Source of the DNA: Bacteroidota bacterium | GTDB lineage: Bacteria > Bacteroidota > Bacteroidia > B-17B0 > Aurantibacillaceae | Assembly: GCA_013298715.1 (NCBI GenBank) | Contig: JAAFIQ010000001.1 | Span: forward strand, 62,001-126,000 | DNA: 64,000 bases | Direction: 5' to 3' | Part shown: positions 26,115 to 34,953 of the stretch, one piece after another | How the letters are laid out: each line of letters starts with the position of its first letter | How positions within the stretch are numbered: the first letter of the stretch is position 1 | Made by a program: the position numbers and the translations under genes | Notes under the pieces: generated by a model | What the model was told of the DNA's origin: nothing | The model's input: the letters and a program-made list of their open reading frames with translations, nothing else | The model's database searches: none

Positions 26115-28631
26115 CTAATTTTTAATTATTTTTTTAGAGAATGTTCCTTTATCAGTTTCCACCTTTAATAAATAAGCGCCTTTTGGCAACATTTCTAAAT
26201 TTAATTTATTATTGCTTTCCTGTAGTAACAACTTACCTTGATAATCAAAAACTTTGCAATTAATAAGTTCACCATCCGCTTTCACGTTTAAAAAATCGGT
26301 TGTTGGATTTGGATAAACATCAATATTAACTGTAATTTCTTTTTTATTATTTTCTATTCCTGTAACTAATAATAAACTACTTACGTCCATTGTTTGAAGG
26401 CCGCGGGCGTAAGTCCCGGCTATTAGTTTTTTTGTTGTAGGATTGTATTCTAAATCCCAAATTACAATGTTTGGCATGTTGTTCCCAAGTCTTGCCCAAT
26501 TTACACCGCCATTGGTTGTGTAATAAACCCCAATATCTGTGGCAACAAATAATACGTTTTCGTTTGTTGGCGTTATAATAACATCGTTAATACCAGCTTG
26601 TGGTAGGTTGCCGCTAATATCTTGCCAAGTTGTACCATTATTAGTAGATTTATGAATGTGCGGAATGTATTGATTGTAGCGGTAACCGCTGTGTGTTACA
26701 TATACATTATTGGTAACATTTGGAGATGGATGAATAGCAGTTACATAGCGGTAAGGCAAGGTCATCTGTAAACTATCCCAGGTTATTCCGCCATTTAAGC
26801 TTCGCCACACATTGCCATCGCTAGTGCCAGCATAAATATGGTTTATATTAAGCCTTGAATTATTTAAACAACTGATGTTATGAAATCTTGGAGCATAAAT
26901 AATGCCATCGGTTAAATCAGGACTTATGGGATTCCAGTTCTCAACCGGATTACTGATGTTTTTATAAACCCTGTAAGTACCAGTAAACATAATATTGTTA
27001 GAATTTCCACCAAATACATAAGGCATATCCCAGTTTCTTCTATCGTTTTGATTGAGCGTTGAAGTAAAACCATCGTATGTATTTCCGCCATCAGTACTCA
27101 CCCAAATCTTCCCGTTTTGAGTTTCTGCATACCTAATTTGTGCGTTAGTATTATTTAAACGAGGCTGAAAACCATCGCCTCCAAGCTCTCGTTGCCAGTT
27201 GCTTAGCCCGCCTACTAATCCACCGTACAAGGTACCGTTATCTTGTGCGCCACCACAATATTCATTATTATTAAACGGATTAAAATTCACCTTATAATAC
27301 TGTGTATTTGGAATATTATCTAATTTAAACCAACTTATGCCGTCATCAGTGGTTTCATATAATCCACCATCGGTAGCAATTATATAATTGGTTGCAGATT
27401 TAAAAACAATATCGTGTACGTCGGCATGTGGGTTGTAATTCCACCAAGGGGGTTGATTCATTGCAAAATTTGCCCCACCATCTGTTGTTCTGTAATGCTC
27501 AACCCCACTCAACAAAACATCGTTATCATCATTTGGTTTTACTACAATTTTACCAAAGTACCAGCCAAAGCCACCGTATAAGCCACTGCTGGTTGGGCTT
27601 CCAGGCAAGGCCGTAAAACTGTTTCCGCCATTGGTTGTAACGTAAACGTTTTCTAAGTTGTACGTACTATCGCAAACCGATACGTATAATTTATTTGCAT
27701 TTTGTTTACTCATACAAATTCCAAAGCGCGCCAGTTTTGTATTTGGTAAGCCGTTATTAATTATATTCCAATTTGTACCGCCGTTAGTTGTTTTGTATAC
27801 ACGTGAGGTGTTGCTAAATCCAAATGATTCTGTGTTTGTGCGAATTCTGCTCCAACTTGTTGCATAAATAATGTTAGGGTTTGTAAAATCCATCACCATA
27901 TCACTTACTCCAGTTTGGTTATCAATACTGAGTACTTGTGTCCAGCTGGTGCCACCATTAACTGTTTTATAGATACCTCTGTTTAAATTGCGTACCATTG
28001 GCACTCCCATAGCAGAGGCATACATTATTTGTGGGTTGGTAGGATGAATTAAAACTTGTGTAATAATACCTTGTTGGGTTAAACCTATGTTTGTCCAAGT
28101 AGATCCGCCATCGGTACTCTTGTAAATACCATCTCCAATAAAGCAAGTAAAAGGAGTATCGGGGTCGCCAGTGCCAACATACATCGTGTTTGGATTTTGA
28201 GGGTCAAAAACAATGGTTGCAATTGAGAGCGCCGATTGATTGTCAAATATAGGAGTCCAAGTAGTACCTCCGTTAATAGACTTAAAAAGCCCGCCACCTG
28301 GGCATCCTGCAAAAAGTATATTTTGATTAGTAGGATGTATAGCTAAAGCGGTTATTCTTCCACCAATGTTGGTTGGGCCTTCTTGTTGCCATGCAAGTGT
28401 TGATGAGCTGCGTGCCATGTTTAAATCAATCGTTGCTTCGCTTAAAACTTTTTTATAGGCTACTATATCTAAGGCTGCATCAGGAAAAGAGCGCATTAAT
28501 GCAAAATGTTCTGCGGGCGCCTCCTTGTCTTCAAAGTGCTCAGATTTATCAACGCAGTACTTAGTTTTAAAAATAACTGCTCCAGTTCCAATCAATGCAA
28601 TAACTAGTGTGCTAATAAATAACTTTTTCAT
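26115..28631 (-). CDS. Secreted Asp-box (BNR/sortilin-like) repeat protein with T9SS sorting domain
   Basis: 838 residues. It has an N-terminal signal or anchor (LFISTLVIALIGTGAVIF), then repeated beta-propeller blades with Asp-box motifs (KSINGGTTW, KSTDGGSTW, KTVNGGTSW, STNNGTTW). Blades carry IHPTNQNILFAG-type strands, as in sortilin/VPS10 and photosystem-stability-factor-like propellers. The C-terminus (VYPNPTTDFLNVKADGE ... KGTFSKKIIKN) is a type A T9SS sorting domain, so the protein is probably exported to the cell surface. The ligand is unknown. It has its own downstream terminator. Confidence 0.85.
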   Translation of the reverse strand: MKKLFISTLVIALIGTGAVIFKTKYCVDKSEHFEDKEAPAEHFALMRSFPDAALDIVAYKKVLSEATIDLNMARSSSTLAWQQEGPTNIGGRITALAIHPTNQNILFAGCPGGGLFKSINGGTTWTPIFDNQSALSIATIVFDPQNPNTMYVGTGDPDTPFTCFIGDGIYKSTDGGSTWTNIGLTQQGIITQVLIHPTNPQIMYASAMGVPMVRNLNRGIYKTVNGGTSWTQVLSIDNQTGVSDMVMDFTNPNIIYATSWSRIRTNTESFGFSNTSRVYKTTNGGTNWNIINNGLPNTKLARFGICMSKQNANKLYVSVCDSTYNLENVYVTTNGGNSFTALPGSPTSSGLYGGFGWYFGKIVVKPNDDNDVLLSGVEHYRTTDGGANFAMNQPPWWNYNPHADVHDIVFKSATNYIIATDGGLYETTDDGISWFKLDNIPNTQYYKVNFNPFNNNEYCGGAQDNGTLYGGLVGGLSNWQRELGGDGFQPRLNNTNAQIRYAETQNGKIWVSTDGGNTYDGFTSTLNQNDRRNWDMPYVFGGNSNNIMFTGTYRVYKNISNPVENWNPISPDLTDGIIYAPRFHNISCLNNSRLNINHIYAGTSDGNVWRSLNGGITWDSLQMTLPYRYVTAIHPSPNVTNNVYVTHSGYRYNQYIPHIHKSTNNGTTWQDISGNLPQAGINDVIITPTNENVLFVATDIGVYYTTNGGVNWARLGNNMPNIVIWDLEYNPTTKKLIAGTYARGLQTMDVSSLLLVTGIENNKKEITVNIDVYPNPTTDFLNVKADGELINCKVFDYQGKLLLQESNNKLNLEMLPKGAYLLKVETDKGTFSKKIIKN

Positions 28632-28709
28632 AACGCTACGTTTTGGTTACATATAAATTTACGAATCTTTATTGATTAAACAAAATGCCAAGTAATTGGT
28701 TTATAAATT

Positions 28710-29420
28710 ATGAGTATAGAATTAATTTATTCTTGCATTACGCTAACGCTAATGGAATTGGTACTAGGTATTGATAATATCATTTTTGTTTCCATCCTTA
28801 GCGATAAACTGCTAGAGAATCAGCGCGAGAAAGCACGAAATTTGGGGATTATTTTATCTGTTATTTTAAGAGTTGCCTTATTGTTTGTTATTGGTTTAAT
28901 ACTGTCTATGCAAAAACCATTAATTCAATTAGGAAATTTTAACTTAAGCGGTAAAGATTTAATGCTGCTCATTGGTGGTTTATTTTTAATCTACAAAACT
29001 GTAAAAGAATTATTGCACAAGCTTAAACCACATAAAGATGAAAGTGAAACAGCCGCACGAGTAGTTGTGAGTTTTACCAATATACTTATTCAAATAATGA
29101 TAATAAATGTAGTATTTTCAGTTGATACAATTTTAACCGCAGTTGGTTTGGTAGATAGTGTGTTGGTGATGGCAATTGCAATTATAGCATCGAGTGCATT
29201 AATGTTGGTGTTTGCAAAACCAATTGTGAGTTTAATTAATAAGTTTCCTGGTATTAAACTATTAGCCTTTGTATTTTTAATATTAATTGGTTTCTATTTA
29301 ATTGCAGAGGCATTTCATATAGAATTGAGCAAAGCATATTTGTATTGTAGCATGGTGGTAGCTTTAATTTGCGAGTGGTTAAATATTTTGTATAGAAAGG
29401 CTAATCCTACAAAGTTCTGA
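28710..29420 (+). CDS. TerC-family integral membrane protein
   Basis: 236 residues with about seven membrane helices. The TerC signatures are present: MELVLGIDNIIFVSILS near the N-terminus, and NVVFSVDTILTAVGLVD in the second half, with the conserved Asp/Glu residues inside helices. TerC/Alx/YceF relatives are linked to metal (manganese) export and tellurite tolerance. A basic loop (LHKLKPHKDE) lies between the two halves. It is divergent from the Asp-box gene and has no obvious operon partner. Confidence 0.88.
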   Translation: MSIELIYSCITLTLMELVLGIDNIIFVSILSDKLLENQREKARNLGIILSVILRVALLFVIGLILSMQKPLIQLGNFNLSGKDLMLLIGGLFLIYKTVKELLHKLKPHKDESETAARVVVSFTNILIQIMIINVVFSVDTILTAVGLVDSVLVMAIAIIASSALMLVFAKPIVSLINKFPGIKLLAFVFLILIGFYLIAEAFHIELSKAYLYCSMVVALICEWLNILYRKANPTKF

Positions 29421-29760
29421 GCTTTAAGAATTTATTTTTCTTGATAATTTCTAGAAATAACTGATTGTCGAGAAGAATACAAATCTCTTTTTTAAACCTA
29501 TTTATACAGCGGAAGTAGATTTTGTCAACCAACTAGTTATCTTAATTGGAGTAATTCCTCACCAAAATTTAGAACAATCTACGATTTAGTAATTCTTAGG
29601 ATTTCATAAAAAGGATTTTTTTGGAAATCCTTATAGTTTGTTAATCAGAGACATTTCTTTTTTTGAACTGACTTTTTAGGGTTAAAACAAATAGTTCATA
29701 CATTAATTTGCTATAGCCAATAATTGCAGTAAAAAAACATTATTAAAAGAAATTCTTATA
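29421..29760. other. Intergenic DNA between terC-like and ATPase genes
   Basis: About 340 bp with no gene. One clear hairpin is present: AAGGATTT (29611-29618) with AAATCCTT (29625-29632), loop TTTTGG. It is flanked by T-rich sequence and could terminate the terC-like transcript. Confidence 0.5.
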
Positions 29761-29920
29761 ATACCAATTATAACTTTACTAAAGTCCAAACTACTCCTTC
29801 CTTTTCATTTATACTTCTTCAAAAAAATCTTCTGTTGTTATAACTATGTAAGATTTTTTTCATCGTCTAAATAAAAAATAACTTCACTTGTTTGGACTAC
29901 CAAATAATTACAATTGGTAT
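29761..29920. repeat. 160-bp symmetric palindromic element (MITE-like)
   Basis: Three perfect arm pairs lie at mirror-image distances from the ends: ATACCAATT/AATTGGTAT at the termini, GTCCAAAC (29784-29791) with GTTTGGAC (29890-29897), and AAAAAAATCTT (29821-29831) with AAGATTTTTTT (29850-29860). The whole unit can fold into one long hairpin. No ORF inside. Confidence 0.7.
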
Positions 29921-29924
29921 AATC

Positions 29925-29970
29925 GTTAAGCTGCCATAACTCAAAAAAAACATCACTTGTGGCAAAAGTA
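29925..29970. repeat. 46-bp direct repeat, upstream copy
   Basis: Begins GTTAAGCTGCCATAACTC and ends TGGCAAAAGTA. It matches 31476-31521 at 41 of 46 positions by my alignment. It covers the first two arms of the periodic array. Confidence 0.75.
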
Positions 29971-30020
29971 AAATATTTGTATATTTGCCATAAGTACATA
30001 AAAAAACAAGTTATGGCAAA
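29930..30020. repeat. Array of four alternating 10-bp arms with 27-bp period
   Basis: Arms start at 29930 (GCTGCCATAA), 29957 (TTGTGGCAAA), 29984 (TTTGCCATAA) and 30011 (TTATGGCAAA). Orientation alternates and every step is exactly 27 bp, with AT-rich 17-bp spacers. The third arm overlaps a -7 box (TATATTTG, 29980-29987) and the fourth contains the ATG of the ATPase gene. This looks like an autoregulatory operator or an RNA-structure array. Confidence 0.7.
29957..29987 (+). promoter_or_regulatory. Promoter of the ATPase-nuclease gene
   Basis: TTG (29957-29959), 20 bp, then TATATTTG (29980-29987). Both elements are embedded in the periodic arms, so binding at the arms would block RNA polymerase. 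Confidence 0.5.
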
Positions 30021-31464
30021 AATAAAAAATCTAGTAAATGTTATTGGACGAGAATTTGAAACACAAAAAATGAAAAGCTTTTTGTTGAGTAAAGAATCTG
30101 AACTACTTGCAATGATTGGCAGACGAAGGGTTGGAAAAACATACTTAGTTAAAAATGTATATAAAAACGAAATGGTATTTCATATTACTGGTTTACAAGA
30201 TGTGCTAAGAACATACCAATTAGATAATTTTGTAGAAGCTCGAAATAAGTTTTTTATAAAAAGTAAAAATCTACCAAAACCTACCAATTGGATAAGTGCT
30301 TTTTCGCAGCTAAAACAACTACTTGGTAAACCAAGCAAAAAAAAACGTGTTCTTTTCTTTGATGAATTTCCTTGGTTAGCTTCCAACTCCAATGAATTTT
30401 TAAAAGCCTTTGATCATTTTTGGAACACTTGGGCAATAGACCAAAACATACTTGTAGTAATATGTGGCTCATCTGCATCATGGATGATTACTAATATTAT
30501 TAATCATAAAGGTGGGCTACACAACAGGGTAACTCAAAAAATACACCTTGCACCCTTTACACTCTATGAAACCGAAAAATATTTTGAAAGTAAAAAAATA
30601 AAAATCCCTCGCCCTAGTTTAATAAAACTTTACATGGCTACTGGCGGAATACCATACTACTTAAAGGAAGTAAAAAAGGGAGAAACGCCTGTTAATGCAA
30701 TAAACAATATGTATTTTGGTCCAAATGCTAGTTTAAAAAACGAATTTGAAAATTTATACAAAGCACTATTTTCAAATTACAAAAAACACATTCTCGTTAT
30801 TAAAGCACTAGCAAGCAAGTGGGTAGGCTTAACCCGAAACGAAATTGTAACACGCACTAAACTAAATACTGGAGGAGCAATAACAACTATTCTTAATGAA
30901 TTAGAAACATCGGGCTTTATTCAATCGATACAACCCTTTGGTAAGCTACAACGCGAAACCCTATACCGCCTAACGGATGAATACTCACTCTTTTATTTAG
31001 ATTTTATTGAACCAAATAAAAACATAAAAAATTATTGGATAAAAAAATACAATACTCAAAAAGCAAAACTATGGCAAGGTTATGCCTTTGAAAATCTTTG
31101 CTTAAAACATATTGAAGGTATTAAACAAAAACTGGGTATATCTGGCATACTCACTTCTGAATCCAGTTTTTACTCAAGAAGAGATAAAGACACTCAAGGT
31201 TGCCAAATAGATTTACTAATTGATAGAGCTGATAACGCTATTAATATCTGCGAAATTAAATTCTATGAAGGAGCGTTTGTAATAAAAGACGATATAATTC
31301 AAAATCTGCAACATAAACAAAATATTTTTCAAGAAAAAACTAAAACTAAAAAGCAGTTGTTCCTTACACTTATAACATCACAAGGAATTTCAGATAATAA
31401 AAACAACGTGCTAATTGATACTCACTTAGATGCCTCTGCTCTTTTTGAAATAAAAAACTTCTAA
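30013..31464 (+). CDS. AAA+ ATPase with C-terminal PD-(D/E)XK nuclease-like domain (ATPase_2/DUF234 type)
   Basis: 483 residues from the ATG at 30013; the upstream GTG frame runs through the periodic repeat and is less likely. The Walker A GRRRVGKT lies at about 36-43 and Walker B is VLFFDEFPW. CGSSASWM and HNRVTQKIHLAPFTLYE are typical of the archaeal-type ATPase_2 family. A winged-helix stretch (LTRNEIVTRTKLNTGGAITT) follows. The C-terminus has CQIDLLIDRADNAINICEIK, giving the D...ExK arrangement of DUF234-like nucleases. Cellular role is unknown in this family. It is bracketed by matching 46-bp repeats. Confidence 0.85.
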   Translation: MAKIKNLVNVIGREFETQKMKSFLLSKESELLAMIGRRRVGKTYLVKNVYKNEMVFHITGLQDVLRTYQLDNFVEARNKFFIKSKNLPKPTNWISAFSQLKQLLGKPSKKKRVLFFDEFPWLASNSNEFLKAFDHFWNTWAIDQNILVVICGSSASWMITNIINHKGGLHNRVTQKIHLAPFTLYETEKYFESKKIKIPRPSLIKLYMATGGIPYYLKEVKKGETPVNAINNMYFGPNASLKNEFENLYKALFSNYKKHILVIKALASKWVGLTRNEIVTRTKLNTGGAITTILNELETSGFIQSIQPFGKLQRETLYRLTDEYSLFYLDFIEPNKNIKNYWIKKYNTQKAKLWQGYAFENLCLKHIEGIKQKLGISGILTSESSFYSRRDKDTQGCQIDLLIDRADNAINICEIKFYEGAFVIKDDIIQNLQHKQNIFQEKTKTKKQLFLTLITSQGISDNKNNVLIDTHLDASALFEIKNF

Positions 31465-31475
31465 TCTTTAATTTT

Positions 31476-31521
31476 GTTAACCTGCCATAACTCATAAAAA
31501 AAAGCACTTATGGCAAAAGTA
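31476..31521. repeat. 46-bp direct repeat, downstream copy
   Basis: Begins GTTAACCTGCCATAACTC and ends TGGCAAAAGTA. It carries two arms (31481-31490 and 31508-31517) at the same 27-bp step. The second arm again contains ATGGCAAAA, the sequence that starts the ATPase, here followed by a stop after a few codons. The gene plus repeat therefore resembles a cassette. Confidence 0.75.
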
Positions 31522-31538
31522 CAAAAATAAAAATTGAG

Positions 31539-33566
31539 CTATCCCAACTCAATTAACTTCTTTTCCAATGAATACATTTCATCTCGTAGCTTGGCGGCTT
31601 GCATAAAATCCATTTCTTTTGCCGCCTTAAGCATGGCACTTTTAACTTTTGCTATTTGTTTTTTTAATTCATCTACATTTTTATATTCTACCTCAGGTTC
31701 TGCCGCCATGCTCGACAAAATAGGATCTTCATAAACCTTAACTAACTTACCACCAATCGTAACCTCAGTGCCACTTATTTGAGGTTGAACAATTTGTTTT
31801 TTGCCTGCTTGCACAGGAGTAATACTATGTTTGTAATTATACTCAATTTGCTTTTTACGTCTACGCTCCGTTTCTTCAATAGTAACTTTCATACTATCTG
31901 TAATTTTATCAGCATACATAATTACTCTACCATTCACGTTACGAGCAGCTCTACCAACCGTTTGAACAAGACTTGTAACGTTTCTTAAAAAACCCTCTTT
32001 ATCAGCATCTAAAATTGCAACTAAACTTACCTCTGGCAAATCTAATCCTTCGCGCAATAAATTAATACCAATCAATACATCAAACATACCAACTCTGAGT
32101 TGTCGCAAAATTTCAATCCGCTCTAAGGTATCAACCTCACTATGAATGTATCTGCAACGCACACGTAATTTTGTTAAGTACTTTGTTAGCTCCTCAGCCA
32201 TACGTTTGGTAAGTGTTGTAACTAATATACGCTCGTCTTTTTCTGCAGTTCTATTTATTTCATCTAACAAATCATCAACCTGATTGCTGCAAGGACGCAC
32301 TTCAATAATTGGATCCAAAATACCAGTAGGCCTTATTAATTGCTCAACAACAATACCTTCTGCTTCATTTAATTCATATGCACTTGGTGTGGCACTTATG
32401 TATATGGTTTGATGTTGTAGTGAGTAAAATTCCTCAAACTTTAAAGGTCGGTTATCCATAGCTGCAGGTAGCCTAAAACCATACTCTACCAAATTTTGCT
32501 TTCTACTTAAATCACCGCCAAACATCGCTCTTACCTGCGGAAGCGTTACATGGCTTTCATCAATCAGCATTAAGAAATCATCTGCAAAATAATCTAACAA
32601 ACAAAAGGGCCTTGTTCCTGGCTCTCGGCCATCAAAGTAGCGCGAATAATTTTCTATTCCACTGCAATAGCCCAATTCGCGCATCATTTCTAAATCATAC
32701 TTAACGCGGTCTTCCAAACGCTTGGCCTCTAAAATTTTATCTTGCGATTTAAAAAACTCAACTTGCTTGCGCATATCCTCCTCAATTGTAAAAGCAGCTT
32801 TTTGCATGGTATCAGGCGCTGTTACAAAAATATTTGCTGGATAAACCGTAAACGATTCAAATTTTTCAAGAATGTGATTGTTAGCAGGATCAAAAGTTTC
32901 AAGACTCTCGATTTCATCCCCAAAAAAAGAAATGCGCAAACAATAATCGGTATAAGATAAATGTATATCAATAGTATCTCCCTTTACACGAAATGTACCT
33001 CTAGTAAAATCCCCTGTTGTTCTTGAATACAAGGCTTGTACAAATTGATGTAATAATTTATTGCGTGAAATAAGTTGTCCTTTTTCTATAGTAATAATAT
33101 TGGCTTTAAAATCACTAGGATTTCCCATACCATAAATGCAACTTACTGAACTAACAATTATTACATCCCTACGACCGGATAAAAGAGAAGAGGTTGCGCT
33201 TAAACGTAATTTTTCAATCTCATCGTTAATTGATAAATCTTTTTCAATATAGGTGCCAGTAGTTGGCAGATAAGCTTCGGGTTGATAGTAATCGTAATAA
33301 CTTACAAAATACTCCACAGCATTTTTTGGAAAAAACTGTTTAAACTCACTATACAATTGCGCGGCTAAGGTTTTATTGTGGCTTAATACTAAAGTAGGTT
33401 TATTAATTTGCTGAATTACATTTGCAGCAGTAAATGTTTTGCCGGAGCCCGTAACACCAAGCAGTACTTGATGTTTTGTGTTAGCTTTTAATCCTGCTAC
33501 TAATTGTTTTATTGCTTCCGGTTGGTCGCCGGTAGGTGTAAATTCTGATGTTAATTCAAATGCCAT
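31539..33566 (-). CDS. uvrB: Excinuclease ABC subunit B
   Basis: 675 residues, full length. It is the damage-verifying helicase of nucleotide excision repair. Walker A GVTGSGKT spans 37-44. The damage-binding beta-hairpin region contains SYYDYYQPEAYLP. Helicase motifs include LMLIDESHVTLPQ, TTLTKRMAEELT and QTVGRAARNVNGR. A C-terminal UVR motif (AAKEMDFMQAAKLRDEMYSL) binds UvrC. It is 5 bp upstream of the cyanophycinase-like gene on the other side of its start, same strand. No anomaly. Confidence 0.97.
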   Translation of the reverse strand: MAFELTSEFTPTGDQPEAIKQLVAGLKANTKHQVLLGVTGSGKTFTAANVIQQINKPTLVLSHNKTLAAQLYSEFKQFFPKNAVEYFVSYYDYYQPEAYLPTTGTYIEKDLSINDEIEKLRLSATSSLLSGRRDVIIVSSVSCIYGMGNPSDFKANIITIEKGQLISRNKLLHQFVQALYSRTTGDFTRGTFRVKGDTIDIHLSYTDYCLRISFFGDEIESLETFDPANNHILEKFESFTVYPANIFVTAPDTMQKAAFTIEEDMRKQVEFFKSQDKILEAKRLEDRVKYDLEMMRELGYCSGIENYSRYFDGREPGTRPFCLLDYFADDFLMLIDESHVTLPQVRAMFGGDLSRKQNLVEYGFRLPAAMDNRPLKFEEFYSLQHQTIYISATPSAYELNEAEGIVVEQLIRPTGILDPIIEVRPCSNQVDDLLDEINRTAEKDERILVTTLTKRMAEELTKYLTKLRVRCRYIHSEVDTLERIEILRQLRVGMFDVLIGINLLREGLDLPEVSLVAILDADKEGFLRNVTSLVQTVGRAARNVNGRVIMYADKITDSMKVTIEETERRRKKQIEYNYKHSITPVQAGKKQIVQPQISGTEVTIGGKLVKVYEDPILSSMAAEPEVEYKNVDELKKQIAKVKSAMLKAAKEMDFMQAAKLRDEMYSLEKKLIELG

Positions 33567-33571
33567 TTTGT

Positions 33572-34864
33572 TTAATGTTGCACTACGAGTTTAGAATAAA
33601 AAAATTTATTATTCTTTTCAAGCTTAATAATATAAATGCCATCCACCAACTCTTTTGTATTTATTGTTGCTAAAGACTGTTGAACATTTATAATTTTTCC
33701 ATTCACATCTGTTAGAGATATTAACGTAATTTCTTTCTCTAAAAATAATTTTTCGCTTACTGGATTTGGAAAAAATGAAATTGCATTTGCTTCTTTCCTT
33801 TCATTAATAAAAGTTGTAACACATCCAATTGCTTGAGTGTTGTTGCTGTAACTTATAACTCCATTTACCACATACCAATCTTGCCAAGTGCCACCTTGCG
33901 CTGAGGGATTGCTCCAATTCTTAACATTAAAACTATTTGCGGCAACACTTGTTCCTTTTATTGCATATACTTTTAAAGCTTGGTTATTTCTATTCCACGT
34001 TAAAGGTACATTTGCAGTGCAGGTTTCCGGTGCATTTGGTAGTACACAATTAGGTTGAATGAAGTAGGCGTTATCATCATAAGTTGGAAAACCACCAAAA
34101 ACCTTTGCAATACCCGTACTATCAATACATACAGCTGTGTACTCATCACAAGCAATACCGTAAAATGACACCAACGAATCTTGAAACAAACGTGCTAAAA
34201 AAGTTGTTTGCCTTCCTCTTCTATCAGGGTTATCGTAATGTGTATCGGTAATTGTTCGCCTTAATAATTTATGCATTAAAAAATTATTGTTACCAATCGT
34301 AACCAAATTACCATAAGGATTACTTAAAGCTACCGTTGATGTAATAGAGCCTAAAGCTGCAGAATAATACGCTTGACCCTGCACTGCCATGCCAGCGCTC
34401 GTTCCACCAATTGGCACTTTTTTTACATTAATTAAATAATTTATGGCTGTATCAACAGATGTATTATTCCAAAAATTAATATAGTCGTTTTGGTTTCCAC
34501 CAGCAATAAACAAGGCCTCTGCTTCCCTAATTCTTCTTCTAACATAAGGATGGTTAGCAGCTGCAACACTAGGAATAACAATAGTTTCAACAGAATTAAG
34601 CGTAATTCCCAAACCAGAGAAAAGATAATTATTATACCCATTAGTGCCCGTAACTCTAATAACCACAACATCTCCGCCGCCACTACCATTTAAAAACCAC
34701 TTCATGGCGTTATCATCTTCGGTTGCGCCGCCCATCAAACAAATTTTATACTCCGTTGTTTTATCAACATTCGTTGTATCACCAGTAAAATAATTAGTGT
34801 AAGGAGTCTGAGCCAATGCACTTAATGACAACAAGCACAAGGTAATTCGTAAAAAATACTTCAT
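33572..34864 (-). CDS. Cyanophycinase-like S51-family peptidase with T9SS sorting domain
   Basis: 430 residues. Signal peptide YFLRITLCLLSLSALAQ. The central domain resembles cyanophycinase: ICLMGGATEDDNAM near the start, EALFIAGGNQNDY, and the nucleophile motif GGTSAGMA with Ser156. The C-terminus (ISFFPNPVSEKLFLEKE ... FFYSKLVVQH) is a T9SS type A sorting domain. The protein is therefore an exported serine peptidase acting on isoaspartyl-type or other peptides; the true substrate is unknown. It may share a transcript with uvrB, which lies downstream of it only in map order, not in translation. Confidence 0.85.
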   Translation of the reverse strand: MKYFLRITLCLLSLSALAQTPYTNYFTGDTTNVDKTTEYKICLMGGATEDDNAMKWFLNGSGGGDVVVIRVTGTNGYNNYLFSGLGITLNSVETIVIPSVAAANHPYVRRRIREAEALFIAGGNQNDYINFWNNTSVDTAINYLINVKKVPIGGTSAGMAVQGQAYYSAALGSITSTVALSNPYGNLVTIGNNNFLMHKLLRRTITDTHYDNPDRRGRQTTFLARLFQDSLVSFYGIACDEYTAVCIDSTGIAKVFGGFPTYDDNAYFIQPNCVLPNAPETCTANVPLTWNRNNQALKVYAIKGTSVAANSFNVKNWSNPSAQGGTWQDWYVVNGVISYSNNTQAIGCVTTFINERKEANAISFFPNPVSEKLFLEKEITLISLTDVNGKIINVQQSLATINTKELVDGIYIIKLEKNNKFFYSKLVVQH

Positions 34865-34953
34865 AATAATAAGGTTTATACAAATTTACTATTAATTCAA
34901 TTACCACATGTACTCAAATTTTTTATAATAAACATTCCTACTATCTTTGCGCC

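Noticed and set aside
29930-30020. CRISPR array
   Set aside because: Arms are only 10 bp, alternate in orientation and have AT-rich 17-bp spacers, unlike CRISPR repeats; no cas genes are present.
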